A DNA stretch of 64,000 bases from JAQBVV01 sp965249205 (GCA_965249205.1 CBDFLL010000002.1:62001-126000); one strand, 5' to 3'. Numbered from the stretch's first letter, positions 26,284 to 34,870 are shown. Numbers and translations: made by a program. Notes: generated by a model from the sequence alone, not told the origin.

Positions 26284-27708
26284 ATGCTGCCGGGCGGCCA
26301 GGCTGAGGGGGCGAAGCCCTTGCGGCTGGCACTCGTCGTGGGTGTGGGCCTGCTGATCTGGGCGATGCCCCGTCCCGACGCCGTCGATCCACGCGCGTGG
26401 CGATTGCTCGCGATTTTCGTGGCGACGGTCGCCGGTATTGTCGTCAAACCACTTCCCATGAGCGCGATGGCCGTCGTCGGGATTGCTGCGGCCCTCGCCA
26501 CCCGTACGCTGACCCTGACCGAGGCGCTCAGCGGTTTCGGCAACGCGACGGTGTGGTTGGTGGTGGCGGCGTTCTTCATCGCGGCCGGCGTCATCAAGAC
26601 CGGTCTCGGCACCCGGATCGCATACGTCGCGATCGCGCTCTTCGGGAGGAGCACGCTCGGCCTTGGCTACAGCCTCGTGGCCACCGACCTCATCCTCGCG
26701 CCCGCGATGCCCAGCAATACGGCCCGTGCCGGAGGCGTGATCTTTCCGATCCTCCAGTCGCTGGCCAAGACCACACGTGAGGCGGATCCGACCCACGGGC
26801 ATCACACGTGCGCGTTTCTGACGTTGGCAGCGTACAACGGGACGGTGATCACGAGCGCGATGTTCCTGACCTCCATGGCCGCCAATCCGCTCTCGGCGCA
26901 ACTGGCATCGGATCAGGGAATCTCGATCACCTGGGGCATGTGGGCGCTGGCCGCGGTCGTGCCTGGAATAGTCAGCCTGATCGTGATCCCGCTGGTCATC
27001 TATCGGCTCCTCCCGCGAAGCGTCATCGTCAAGACGCCCGACGCCCCTGCAGTCGCGAGGAAGGCACTCGCGTCGATGGGGTCTGTCAAGCGGAGCGAGA
27101 AGCTGATGGCCACGATCTCGATCGTCCTGCTTACCGCATGGATCGCCGGGCCTGCCATTGGTCTCGAGACTACGACCGCCGCCCTGATCGCGATCGCCGC
27201 GTTGCTACTAACGGGCGTGCTGACATGGGACGACATGTCTGGAAACCGTGAAGCATGGAACACCTTTATCTGGTTCGCCGCGCTGGTCATGATGGCGACC
27301 TATCTTGGTCGACTCGGGCTGATTGAATGGTTCACCGGGCAGGTCGGGTCCGTGGTCGGCGGCGCTGGCTGGGTGCCGGGGTTTCTCGGCCTGATCCTGG
27401 TGTACTTCTACAGCCACTATTTCTTCGCGAGCAGCACCGCCCACGTGAGCGCGATGTATGCGCCGTTTCTCGCCGTGGCTCTGGCACTCGGCGCTCCACC
27501 GCTCCTCGCTGCGCTGGTCCTCGCTTTCTTCAGCGGCCTCTTCGCGAGCCTCACGCACTATGGAACGGCGCCGGCGCCGATCCTGTTCGGCAGCGGGCAT
27601 GTCTCCCTCGGCGCGTGGTGGAGGGTCGGCGCCGTCGTCAGCGTCGTGAATATCGCGATCTGGCTCGGGATCGGTTCGGCGTGGTGGAGGCTCCTGGGTC
27701 TCTGGTAG
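26284..27708 (+). CDS. DASS-family (SLC13) dicarboxylate/anion transporter
   Basis: The 474-aa protein has about twelve hydrophobic helices and the features of divalent anion:sodium symporters: 'GFGNATVWLVVAAFFIAAGVIKTGLG', a substrate-binding segment 'APAMPSNTARAGGVIFPI' (the SNT motif) and in the second half 'FSGLFASLTHYGTAPAPILFG'. The best match by eye is the SodiT1/2-oxoglutarate-malate translocator type. It would import dicarboxylates or similar organic anions. It lies between the redox/propeller genes and a truncated amidohydrolase, suggesting a role in uptake of an organic acid, possibly a product of the neighbouring exported enzymes (inference). Confidence 0.88.
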   Translation: MLPGGQAEGAKPLRLALVVGVGLLIWAMPRPDAVDPRAWRLLAIFVATVAGIVVKPLPMSAMAVVGIAAALATRTLTLTEALSGFGNATVWLVVAAFFIAAGVIKTGLGTRIAYVAIALFGRSTLGLGYSLVATDLILAPAMPSNTARAGGVIFPILQSLAKTTREADPTHGHHTCAFLTLAAYNGTVITSAMFLTSMAANPLSAQLASDQGISITWGMWALAAVVPGIVSLIVIPLVIYRLLPRSVIVKTPDAPAVARKALASMGSVKRSEKLMATISIVLLTAWIAGPAIGLETTTAALIAIAALLLTGVLTWDDMSGNREAWNTFIWFAALVMMATYLGRLGLIEWFTGQVGSVVGGAGWVPGFLGLILVYFYSHYFFASSTAHVSAMYAPFLAVALALGAPPLLAALVLAFFSGLFASLTHYGTAPAPILFGSGHVSLGAWWRVGAVVSVVNIAIWLGIGSAWWRLLGLW

Positions 27709-27946
27709 GGACCCAGTTCCGCGTCAGCGCGTCAGGCGATGACCGAGGAGTTGGCGATCCATTGACGCGGCATTGGCCCTCGATGGGGACGTCGCCTCGC
27801 GCCTGACCATTGGCGAGGACATTCGATCAGGGAGTTCCAACGTTGACTGGAGCTTGCTCGACGGGCACGCCCCCTCCGGATGGTAACTACCCGTTGGCGT
27901 GGTTATTGCTCACCCTCCTTGGACGCATACCGGGGGGTAGGGAGCC

Positions 27947-28652
27947 ATGCTGATGATGCGACGGTTGAGGTGGGTCCTGGTGGCCGGCGTGGTTTGTGCC
28001 CCGCCGGTTCTAGCGCAGGAGCGGGCGGACCTTGCCTTGTCCAACGGAACGGTCTTTTCCGCAGACGGGTCTGGCGCGGTCCACGACACCATCGTGATTC
28101 GGGACGGGCGAGTTCTGGCGCTTGGAGCCCGTGACTTGCTCGGCCGGTATCGCGCCGACCGGGTGATTGATCTCTACGGGCGCCTGGTAGTGCCTGGTTT
28201 CAACGACACGAGCATGTCTACCGGGAGAGAGTCTCCCGAACTCGTCGATCTGACAGGAAGCAGGTCGATCGACGAGATCGGTTTCCGGATCTACACCAAG
28301 ACTGAGGCGCTCGGTCCCGGAAAATGGGTCAGGGCCTCTGGTTGGTCCGAGAGCGCGCTCGCCGAGGGGCGGCGACCGAGCAAGCAGGATCTGGATACCG
28401 CCGCGCCTCGCAATCCGGTCGTGATCGACTGGGATTGGGACAGCGTCCTGGTTAACGAGGCTGCGCTCAGCGTGGCGGGGATCACGGGCAACACCGTGGC
28501 TCCCAAGGGGGGCAAGATTGAGTTCGACGGAGGGAATCGTCCCACGGGCGTGCTGCGAGGAACGGCCCGGAACCTCATCGAGGATCTGATACCCGACGCG
28601 ACCATCACCCAGTGGCAACAGGCCTTAATCGAGCGGCTGCGGGCTTTGCCGG
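27947..28652 (+). pseudogene. Amidohydrolase gene truncated by IS1595
   Basis: The first 235 or so codons of a secreted YtcJ-like amidohydrolase remain: signal peptide ('VLVAGVVCAPPVLAQ'), 'LALSNGTVFSADGSGAVHDTIVIRDGRVLALG', 'LVVPGFNDTSMST'. At 28653 the IS1595 end begins; the frame runs on to a stop at 28693 with IS-derived residues. The rest of the gene is not found beyond the IS. The metal-binding DxHxH is replaced by 'NDTSMS', so the protein may have been inactive before the insertion. Confidence 0.8.
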
Positions 28653-29700
28653 CTCGTGCTTATCCGGTTGTTTCAGCAAGCCACCACCGGTAGTGTATCG
28701 GCGTGGCGCGCCCGTCGTTTCCGAAGAATCTCCGGGAGTTTCAGCGGCAATTTGCGACCGCCGAGGCCTGTCAGGACTACTTGGCGGCGTGCCGCTGGCC
28801 GGACGGCTTTGTGTGTCCCCGGTGCCGGCACGCGCGCGGCTATCACCTGACCACACACCGGCGCTGGCAATGTGCGGCGTGCCGGTATCAGGTGTCGCTG
28901 ACCGCCGGGACGATTCTCCACAACACGAAGACGCCGCTCCTGGTGTGGTTCTGGGCGGCCTATTTGACGGTTACCGACAAGCGGGGCCTCTCGGCGCTCC
29001 TGCTGCAGCGGCAGTTGGGCTTGCGGCGGTACGAAACGGCGTGGCTGCTGTTGCACAAGCTGCGGCGCGCGATGGTGAACGCGGGGCGGGAGCCCTTGTA
29101 CGGCGACGTGGAGATCGATGACACCTGGGTGGGCGCGCCCCAGGCCGGCCTGCGCGGCAGTCGCCAACTCAAGGGGCGGAAAGCCGCGCTGGTGCTGGTG
29201 GCGGTGGAACGACGCGGGGATCGGTCGGGTCGGGTCCGCATGTCCGTGATCCCGAACTTCAAACAATCGACGATGCTCGCGTTCGTCACTCACCACATTG
29301 CGCCGGGGGCGACGGTCTACACCGACGGGCTGAAAAGTTTCGATGGGCTCCAGGCCGCTGACGTGAGACACGTCGCCCGCCCGCAACCGATCCGGAGCGC
29401 CCTGCACAGGGGGGTGCCCTCCGTCGTGCCTTTGGCCGACCGCGTCATCGGCAATTGCCAACAGTGGTTGATTGGCACGCACCACGGCGTCAGCAAGGCG
29501 CAACTACAGGTCTGCCTCGATGAGTTCGTGTTTCGGCACAATCGGCGGCGGCACCCGATGGCCGCCTTTCAGACCCTGCTGGGCCTGGGGACCGGACGGA
29601 CGCCCACGCCCGCCCGACGGATTCGCGGCGCGCAGGACGTGCGCCCCCCAGGCTGATCGCAAGATATAGGGGTTAGCTGAAACAACCGGATAAGCACGAG
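28653..29700 (+). mobile_element. IS1595-family insertion sequence
   Basis: Perfect 25-bp inverted repeats (28653-28677 and 29676-29700, beginning CTCGTGCTTATCC) bound an element of 1,048 bp with one transposase gene. The expected 8-bp target duplication is absent: the left flank is TTTGCCGG and the right flank TCGCGTAG. A deletion next to the element is the simplest explanation. Confidence 0.9.
28703..29656 (+). CDS. IS1595-family transposase
   Basis: The 317-aa transposase starts at GTG 28703. It has an N-terminal zinc ribbon ('FVCPRCRHARGYHLTT' and 'WQCAACRYQ'), the helical region 'KTPLLVWFWAAYLTV' and the ISXO2-like DDE/DDN core: 'VEIDDTWVGAPQ', 'VYTDGLKSFDGL' and a C-terminal 'FVFRHNRRRHP'. 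It is full-length and undisrupted. Confidence 0.9.
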   Translation: MARPSFPKNLREFQRQFATAEACQDYLAACRWPDGFVCPRCRHARGYHLTTHRRWQCAACRYQVSLTAGTILHNTKTPLLVWFWAAYLTVTDKRGLSALLLQRQLGLRRYETAWLLLHKLRRAMVNAGREPLYGDVEIDDTWVGAPQAGLRGSRQLKGRKAALVLVAVERRGDRSGRVRMSVIPNFKQSTMLAFVTHHIAPGATVYTDGLKSFDGLQAADVRHVARPQPIRSALHRGVPSVVPLADRVIGNCQQWLIGTHHGVSKAQLQVCLDEFVFRHNRRRHPMAAFQTLLGLGTGRTPTPARRIRGAQDVRPPG

Positions 29701-29827
29701 TCGCGTAGTGGCGACCTATCCGTAGCCACCCTTTCGCTCGTCGTCTGGTTGCTGCGCGGTAATCCCCTTTCTTGAATACGCGCGCTGGCGCCGCCCTGCA
29801 GGGCCATAATGATCGAAAGGAGAGACC

Positions 29828-29935
29828 ATGGGAGACAAGGGCGGCAAGAAGGACAAGGCAAAGAGCAAGCAGCAGCAGTCGAAAAAACAGGATCAGCAGG
29901 CTAGGGAGAAGCAGGCCAAGGCCAGTCGCAAGTAA
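29828..29935 (+). CDS. Small lysine/glutamine-rich protein (35 aa)
   Basis: A short frame with a good ribosome site (AAAGGAGAG, 6 bases before the ATG) encodes 'MGDKGGKKDKAKSKQQQSKK' and a further 15 similar residues ending in Lys. About half the residues are Lys or Gln; the product is predicted to be disordered or a single charged helix. Very small basic proteins beginning MGDK are common in bacterial genomes and their function is unknown. The strong ribosome site and the composition are the support for it being a real gene. Confidence 0.6.
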   Translation: MGDKGGKKDKAKSKQQQSKKQDQQAREKQAKASRK

Positions 29936-30264
29936 CGGATCAGCGCCGTTGGGTTTCCGAAGCCGTAGGTTCGGATTGCCGCCGTTCGCTCGAGAAGGCG
30001 ACAGCGTAAGTCTGCTGTTTCAGGGCAGGGCGCATAACGGGTCTTCGGTTGACCACAGGAATGCCCTAGTTAATCCTTGTATCTCGCGAAACGACTACCA
30101 TCACGTCGGGACGCGGTAGCCCGCATAGTCCCGGGTCGTCGAGACCGCAAGGCAGCAGGGGCGCCGCGTCCGTTTGCTCCGTCAGAGCCCGTACAGTTGC
30201 CAGGGCGAGAAGCCCGCATCACGCAAGGCTGGGTGCGCACGGAGCGTTGCGTGATGGAGGACCA

Positions 30265-31212
30265 ATGCCCCCCTGTTTTGTCGGACTCGATATTGCCAAA
30301 GATCACATCGACGTCAGTGTGCGGCCCACGGGGGAGCACTGGCAGGTAGAGCAGACGCCCGACGGTCTGACGGCGCTCGTGGCTCGCCTGGTCGCGTTGG
30401 CGCCGGCCCTCGTCGTGGCGGAAGCCACGGGCGGGTACGAAACCGCGGTAGTCACGGCGCTCGCCGTGGCGCAAGTGCCGATCGCTGTCATCAATCCGCG
30501 GCAGGTGCGCGCCTTTGCGAAGGCGATTGCGATCGGCCGCCTGGCCAAGACGGACGCGATCGATGCCGCCGTACTGGCGCTCTTTGCGGAGCGCGTCCGC
30601 CCCGATGTGCGGCCGTTGCCCGACGACGCCCAGCAAGAGCTCGTCGCGTTGGTTACTCGTCGGCGGCAGCTGGTCGACATGCTCACGGCTGAGCGGAATC
30701 GCCTGGACACGGCCCGCCGGTCCGTCTACGCGAGCGTGCAGCAGCATGTGCGCTGGCTCGAGCGACGCCTCCACGAGACCGACGCGAATCTCACCACCAC
30801 GCTGCAGTGCAGTCCGCTCTGGCGGGCGAAGGATGATTTGCTGCGCAGCGTGCCGGGCGTCGGCCCGATCACCTCACGCATGCTCATCGCGCTGCTGCCC
30901 GAGCTCGGCGCCCTCTCGCGGCGCCAAATCGCCAGTCTCGTGGGCGTCGCGCCCCTCAATCGCGACAGCGGGCAGCAGCGGGGTCGACGGGTGGTCTGGG
31001 GCGGTCGGGCCGCCGTCCGGAGACCGCTGTACATGGCCACGCTGACGGCCACGCGACACAATCCGGTCATCCGAGCCTTTTATCAGCGGTTACGCGCGAC
31101 GGGAAAGCCACCCCTCGTGGCGCTCGTGGCCGCGATGCGGAAACTACTCACCATCCTCAACGCAATGGTCAAGCATCAAGAATCATGGCAACCCGTCAAC
31201 GTCGAAAACTAA
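30265..31212 (+). CDS. IS110-family transposase
   Basis: The start is placed at ATG 30265 behind a GATGGAGG site; an in-frame TTG at 30247 is less likely. The 315-aa product has the RuvC-like DEDD domain ('FVGLDIAKDHIDVSV', 'VVAEATGGYE', 'AKTDAIDAAVLALFA') and the C-terminal transposase-20 domain ('LLRSVPGVGPITSRMLIALLPELG', 'SLVGVAPLNRDSG') with the catalytic serine expected in that segment. IS110 elements lack inverted ends, so the element limits cannot be fixed. The non-coding stretch 29936-30264 upstream is where group members encode their guide (bridge) RNA. Confidence 0.9.
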   Translation: MPPCFVGLDIAKDHIDVSVRPTGEHWQVEQTPDGLTALVARLVALAPALVVAEATGGYETAVVTALAVAQVPIAVINPRQVRAFAKAIAIGRLAKTDAIDAAVLALFAERVRPDVRPLPDDAQQELVALVTRRRQLVDMLTAERNRLDTARRSVYASVQQHVRWLERRLHETDANLTTTLQCSPLWRAKDDLLRSVPGVGPITSRMLIALLPELGALSRRQIASLVGVAPLNRDSGQQRGRRVVWGGRAAVRRPLYMATLTATRHNPVIRAFYQRLRATGKPPLVALVAAMRKLLTILNAMVKHQESWQPVNVEN

Positions 31213-31481
31213 GACAGTTGCTGCCTTGTCGCGTAGTGTTTACTGATGCCGGCTCGCAATCCACCGAGCAGCCGTGCAACGGCGCTAAACGCTCGACCAC
31301 CAAGACGGGTCTACTGCTTCGGAGCGCCCGGTTCATCGGCCGACCACCGATGGTCGCAAGCGGGGCACCAGAAGACGAGGGTGCGCGGGAGGCGGTTCCA
31401 GACGAGGCCGGTTCTAGGCGAGGAGCGGGGACGCCAGCAGAGGTCTCAGCGTGCCCCCCATGTGCCCCCACAGCGAAAAAT

Positions 31482-31558
31482 TGGTCGGGATGACTGGATT
31501 CGAACCAGCGACCCCCTGACCCCCAGTCAGGTGCGCTACCAGGCTGCGCCACATCCCG
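31482..31558 (-). tRNA. tRNA-Pro (anticodon GGG)
   Basis: The minus strand folds into a full cloverleaf: acceptor CGGGATG/CATCCCG, D-stem GCGC/GCGC, anticodon stem CCTGA/TCAGG around loop CTGGGGG (anticodon GGG), T-arm with TTCGAAT, and encoded CCA at the 3' end. Its 3' end faces the IS-rich accessory region on the left, and core genes lie to the right. Confidence 0.95.
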
Positions 31559-31574
31559 TAACTTGGCTACGTCT

Positions 31575-32114
31575 TCAGACCCGCTTCGACACCCGCTTCG
31601 TCGCGCCGGCGCGCTTCGAGGAAGCGACTTTCCCTCGGCCTGGCCTTGCTGGCCGCTGGCCCCGGCGGCCCTCAGACGGTGCCGCATCCTGGAGTGCCAC
31701 GGCCCCTGCTACCTCTACCGAACCCGGCGTCTTCGAGAGTACCTCAAGAATCGAGCGCAGGCCGTTTCGAACCGATCCGATCCGCGCCCTGGCGTCGGCA
31801 CCAAGCGTGTCGAGTACCTCCGTCATATCTGCCGCCTCGGCAGTAGGTGCGTCGCCGGTCCGCGACGCCTCCAGCCGACGCCGCGCGCCGGCCAGCGTCA
31901 AGCCCTCGCCGAACACCAACTCCTTGATGCGCAGTACCTGCTCGACGTCCGACTGGCGATAGTGACGGGGGCTGTCCGCTGACTTTTGCACCCCGATGCC
32001 CGGGAACTCTTTCTCCCACGAGCGCAGCACGTATGGCTGCAGTCCGGTGGATGCACAGACGTCCGCCGCCCGGTACAGCTTTGGGGCCACTCGCGGCAGT
32101 ATAGCAGGCCTCAT
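31575..32114 (-). CDS. MerR-family transcriptional regulator
   Basis: The 179-aa protein has an N-terminal MerR winged helix ('LYRAADVCASTGLQPYVLRSWEKEFP', 'RHYRQSDVEQVLRIKELVFGEGLTLAGARRRL'). The C-terminal region (about 85-179) is Ala/Arg-rich and carries no visible effector domain or metal-binding cysteines, so the signal is unknown. The start overlaps the der stop by 4 bases (ATGA type), implying translational coupling with der. Confidence 0.85.
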   Translation of the reverse strand: MRPAILPRVAPKLYRAADVCASTGLQPYVLRSWEKEFPGIGVQKSADSPRHYRQSDVEQVLRIKELVFGEGLTLAGARRRLEASRTGDAPTAEAADMTEVLDTLGADARARIGSVRNGLRSILEVLSKTPGSVEVAGAVALQDAAPSEGRRGQRPARPGRGKVASSKRAGATKRVSKRV

Positions 32115-33508
32115 CCGCCGCCTTGCCGGCGCCGCCGCCGGACATGCACTCGTATCGGCGAACCAAGAAAGCCGAACTCATCGCGAAGGCGGTTCACGAG
32201 GAAGCGTTCATAGGAAAAGTGGAACTCCGTGGCCACGTTGGTGAACATCACGAAGGTCGGCGGCGCCACCGCGGTCTGCGCCGCGTACAGCACCCGCACA
32301 TGCGTGCGACCTGGGCTCGGCGGTGGATGCGCGTCGGTGATCTTCTTGACAAACGCGTTCAGTTCGGCCGTCTTAACCCGCATACGGCGCGACGTGGCCA
32401 CGCGATCGATCATCTCCAGCAGTTTCGGAGTCCGCTCGCCGGTGGTCGCCGAAATATGCAGGACCGGCGCGTAGTCGAGAAACTTCAGGCCGCGTCGTAG
32501 CGTCTCGTCGAACTCCTTGACGAAATCCTCCCCACGGCCCTTCATTAAGTCCCATTTGTTGGCCGCGATGACGATCCCTCGCCCGGCCTTGTCGGCCGCA
32601 CCCGCAATGGCGGCATCCTGATCGGTCACACCCACGTTGGCGTCCACGACCAACACAACGACGTCGCCGGACTCGATTGCGCGGCTCGCGAGCATGACGC
32701 TGATGGTCTCGACCTGGCCGCCGCTCGCGACACGGCCGGCGCGGCGCATGCCGGCTGTATCGACGAGGCGGAACCGACGCTTGTGCCAGGTGAACAGGGT
32801 GTCGACCGCATCGCGCGTGGTCCCCGGGGTGTCACTCACGATCATCCGTTCCTCGCGGAGAAGACGGTTGACCAGCGACGACTTACCGGCGTTGGGCCGC
32901 CCAACGATCACGATGCCGACCTCGGCAGGCTCGGCTGACTCAGTTTCCGGGGCGTGTGGGTCGTCGACATCCGGCTCATCGGCCGCCCCGGTGCCGGCCG
33001 ACAACCCGCCCAACTGCTCAACGATGGTGTCGAGCAGATCGCCGATCCCCTGACCGTGCTCCGCGGAAATTTCGAGGGCCTGGTCGAACCCAAGCTGGAA
33101 AAACTCGCTCGCCCCTGTCTTCGACCGCTTGTCATCCACCTTGTTGATGGCCACCAGCGCCGGAGTGTCGGCCGTGCGCACGACCCGGGCAATCTCACGG
33201 TCGCTTGGGACAAGACCGTCGCGGCCATCGACCACCAGAACCAGGAGGTCCGCCGCCCCGATGGCCCGCCGGCCCCGCTCCAGCACCAGCGCATGCAGAG
33301 GGTCCTTGCTCGCTCCGAACATGCCCCCGGTATCGATGAGTTCGAAGGCCGCGCCCTGCCATTCCGTCGGCTGGGCCAGAACATCGCGTGTGGTGCCCGC
33401 CATCGCTGTCACGATGGCGCGCCGGGTCCCGGTCAGGCGATTGAACAGCGTCGATTTGCCCACATTAGGACGACCGACCAACACGACGGAGGGAAGACGC
33501 TTCGCCAT
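32111..33508 (-). CDS. der: Ribosome-assembly GTPase Der (EngA)
   Basis: The 465-aa protein has two tandem GTPase domains followed by a KH-like domain, which is the unique Der layout. P-loops are 'VGRPNVGKSTL' (residue about 10) and 'VGRPNAGKSSL' (about 205); the NKxD motifs are 'AINKVDD' and 'AANKWDL'; switch motifs DTGG and DTAG are present. It acts in 50S subunit maturation. Length is normal for the family. The gene is divergent from the HU gene and coupled to the MerR gene downstream. Confidence 0.95.
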   Translation of the reverse strand: MAKRLPSVVLVGRPNVGKSTLFNRLTGTRRAIVTAMAGTTRDVLAQPTEWQGAAFELIDTGGMFGASKDPLHALVLERGRRAIGAADLLVLVVDGRDGLVPSDREIARVVRTADTPALVAINKVDDKRSKTGASEFFQLGFDQALEISAEHGQGIGDLLDTIVEQLGGLSAGTGAADEPDVDDPHAPETESAEPAEVGIVIVGRPNAGKSSLVNRLLREERMIVSDTPGTTRDAVDTLFTWHKRRFRLVDTAGMRRAGRVASGGQVETISVMLASRAIESGDVVVLVVDANVGVTDQDAAIAGAADKAGRGIVIAANKWDLMKGRGEDFVKEFDETLRRGLKFLDYAPVLHISATTGERTPKLLEMIDRVATSRRMRVKTAELNAFVKKITDAHPPPSPGRTHVRVLYAAQTAVAPPTFVMFTNVATEFHFSYERFLVNRLRDEFGFLGSPIRVHVRRRRRQGGG

Positions 33509-33546
33509 AGACCTCAGCCAAGTTGCAAGAGCTTCGTGGTGTTCAT

Positions 33547-33575
33547 TTGACAGCGTAAGTGTTTCTTTTTATAGT
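33547..33575 (+). promoter_or_regulatory. Consensus sigma-70-type promoter for the HU gene
   Basis: TTGACA at 33547-33552 and TATAGT at 33570-33575 are separated by exactly 17 bases, in an AT-rich pocket within the der-HU divergent region. The transcript would start about 28 bases before the HU ATG. Confidence 0.75.
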
Positions 33576-33609
33576 AGTTACAGTTATTGACCTAGAGGAC
33601 TCAGCACGC

Positions 33610-33879
33610 ATGATCAAGGTCGACATCGTCAACGAAGTCTCGAAAACGGCCGACATCACCAAGGTAAAAGCCGAGGTGGCGGTGGACGCCGTCTTCGACG
33701 CCATGCGCCTCTCCATGCAACGCGGGGACCGAATCGAGCTTCGCGGGTTCGGCGTCTTTCAGGTCAAGCCTCGAAAACGTGGGATCGGTCGCAACCCACG
33801 AACCGGTAAGGAAGTACGGATTCCCCCGGGGCGCACGATTCGGTTCAAACCCGGCAAAGACCTCCAGAATATCGGGTAA
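33610..33879 (+). CDS. HU/IHF-family DNA-binding protein
   Basis: The start is the ATG at 33610, giving 89 aa; frames extending upstream would cross the promoter. The product has the HU/IHF fold: helical N-terminus ('MIKVDIVNEVSKTADITKVKAEVAVDAVFDAM'), then 'RIELRGFGVFQVKPRKRGIGRNPRTGKEV' with the GRNPRTG DNA-binding arm and 'RTIRFKPGKDL' at the end. It bends and compacts DNA. A short hairpin followed by TTTTCTT (33882-33902) overlaps the start of the next gene and may end the transcript partly. Confidence 0.92.
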   Translation: MIKVDIVNEVSKTADITKVKAEVAVDAVFDAMRLSMQRGDRIELRGFGVFQVKPRKRGIGRNPRTGKEVRIPPGRTIRFKPGKDLQNIG

Positions 33880-33889
33880 ACGCCCAGGC

Positions 33890-34870
33890 ATGGGCTTTTC
33901 TTCGTCCGACACCCCAGATTTTCCGACGGTACCGTCTCCGCAGGATCGGGTCTACGTCTCGCCAGTACCGATACGCCGTCGACGGGCGATCCGGTGGCAC
34001 GTCATCCTGTTTCTGCTGACCGTCGCCACGACCATCCTCGTGGGAGCTGAACACTTCGCGAGCTTCTCCATCGATTTCGGGAGCCGCGATCTGGATGCCT
34101 CGACACCGTTTTTTCTCTTGAACGGCCTCTGGTACAGCGCGTCTATTCTCGCGATTCTTGGCGCGCACGAGTTCGGCCATTATTTCGCCTGCCGCATTTA
34201 CGGGGTCGATGCATCGCTCCCCTACTTTCTGCCGGCACCGATACCGTTGACGGGCACGCTTGGCGCGTTTATCCGCATCCGGCAACCCATCGCCGGCAAG
34301 CGCGAGCTGTTCGACATCGGTATCGCGGGACCGATCGCCGGGTTCATCGTCGCCGTTCCAGTGCTGCTCGTCGGCCTGAGTCTGTCACGGGTGTCCCAGT
34401 TGCCGGCCGACACCACCGGTTTCTTCGAACTCGGTGAGCCGCTGCTTTTCAAGGCGGTGGCCTGGCTCATCTGGGGCACGCCGCCCGACGGCTATTCGGT
34501 GAACCTGCACCCGATGGCCTTTGCCGCCTGGTTTGGCTTGCTGGCTACGGCACTGAACCTGTTTCCGATCGGCCAGCTCGACGGTGGCCACATCTCCTAC
34601 GCCGTCTTCGGACGCAAGAGTACGCTGGTGACGCTGGCGACCGTCGTGATCCTCGTGGGCCTCACGTTCGTCTCAAGTTCCTGGGTCGTGTGGACGGTGC
34701 TGACGGTCGGTATGCTGATTGCGTTCGGGCCCCGTCATCCGAGCACGATTGACGAGGATATCCCGCTCGATCGCGCCCGACGGCGCCTGGCGCTCGTGGC
34801 ACTCATCATGTTCATCATCTGCTTCACGCCAGCACCGATCGAAGTGTTCAATCTGGGTACGAGGCCCTAG
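33890..34870 (+). CDS. Site-2-type membrane metalloprotease (M50)
   Basis: The start is placed at ATG 33890, 10 bases after HU. The 326-aa product has about seven membrane helices with the zinc motif HEFGH ('ILGAHEFGHYFAC') in an early helix and the second conserved motif 'NLFPIGQLDGGH' with the zinc-ligand Asp. 'GIAGPIAGFIVAVP' is the typical linking helix. Intramembrane cleavage of a regulatory or signalling protein is the family role; no substrate is evident. It has no PDZ domain, and resembles plant/cyanobacterial EGY-type proteases in layout. Confidence 0.9.
   Translation: MGFSSSDTPDFPTVPSPQDRVYVSPVPIRRRRAIRWHVILFLLTVATTILVGAEHFASFSIDFGSRDLDASTPFFLLNGLWYSASILAILGAHEFGHYFACRIYGVDASLPYFLPAPIPLTGTLGAFIRIRQPIAGKRELFDIGIAGPIAGFIVAVPVLLVGLSLSRVSQLPADTTGFFELGEPLLFKAVAWLIWGTPPDGYSVNLHPMAFAAWFGLLATALNLFPIGQLDGGHISYAVFGRKSTLVTLATVVILVGLTFVSSSWVVWTVLTVGMLIAFGPRHPSTIDEDIPLDRARRRLALVALIMFIICFTPAPIEVFNLGTRP

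Noticed and set aside
31310..31440. Minus-strand frame containing a CPxC zinc-ribbon-like stub ('FWCPACDHRW')
   Set aside because: Short, no start codon or ribosome site, one cysteine pair only; could be a gene remnant but not supportable.
33779..33889. Upstream extension of the M50 protease gene
   Set aside because: It lies inside the HU gene in another frame; the ATG at 33890 gives a sensible N-terminus.
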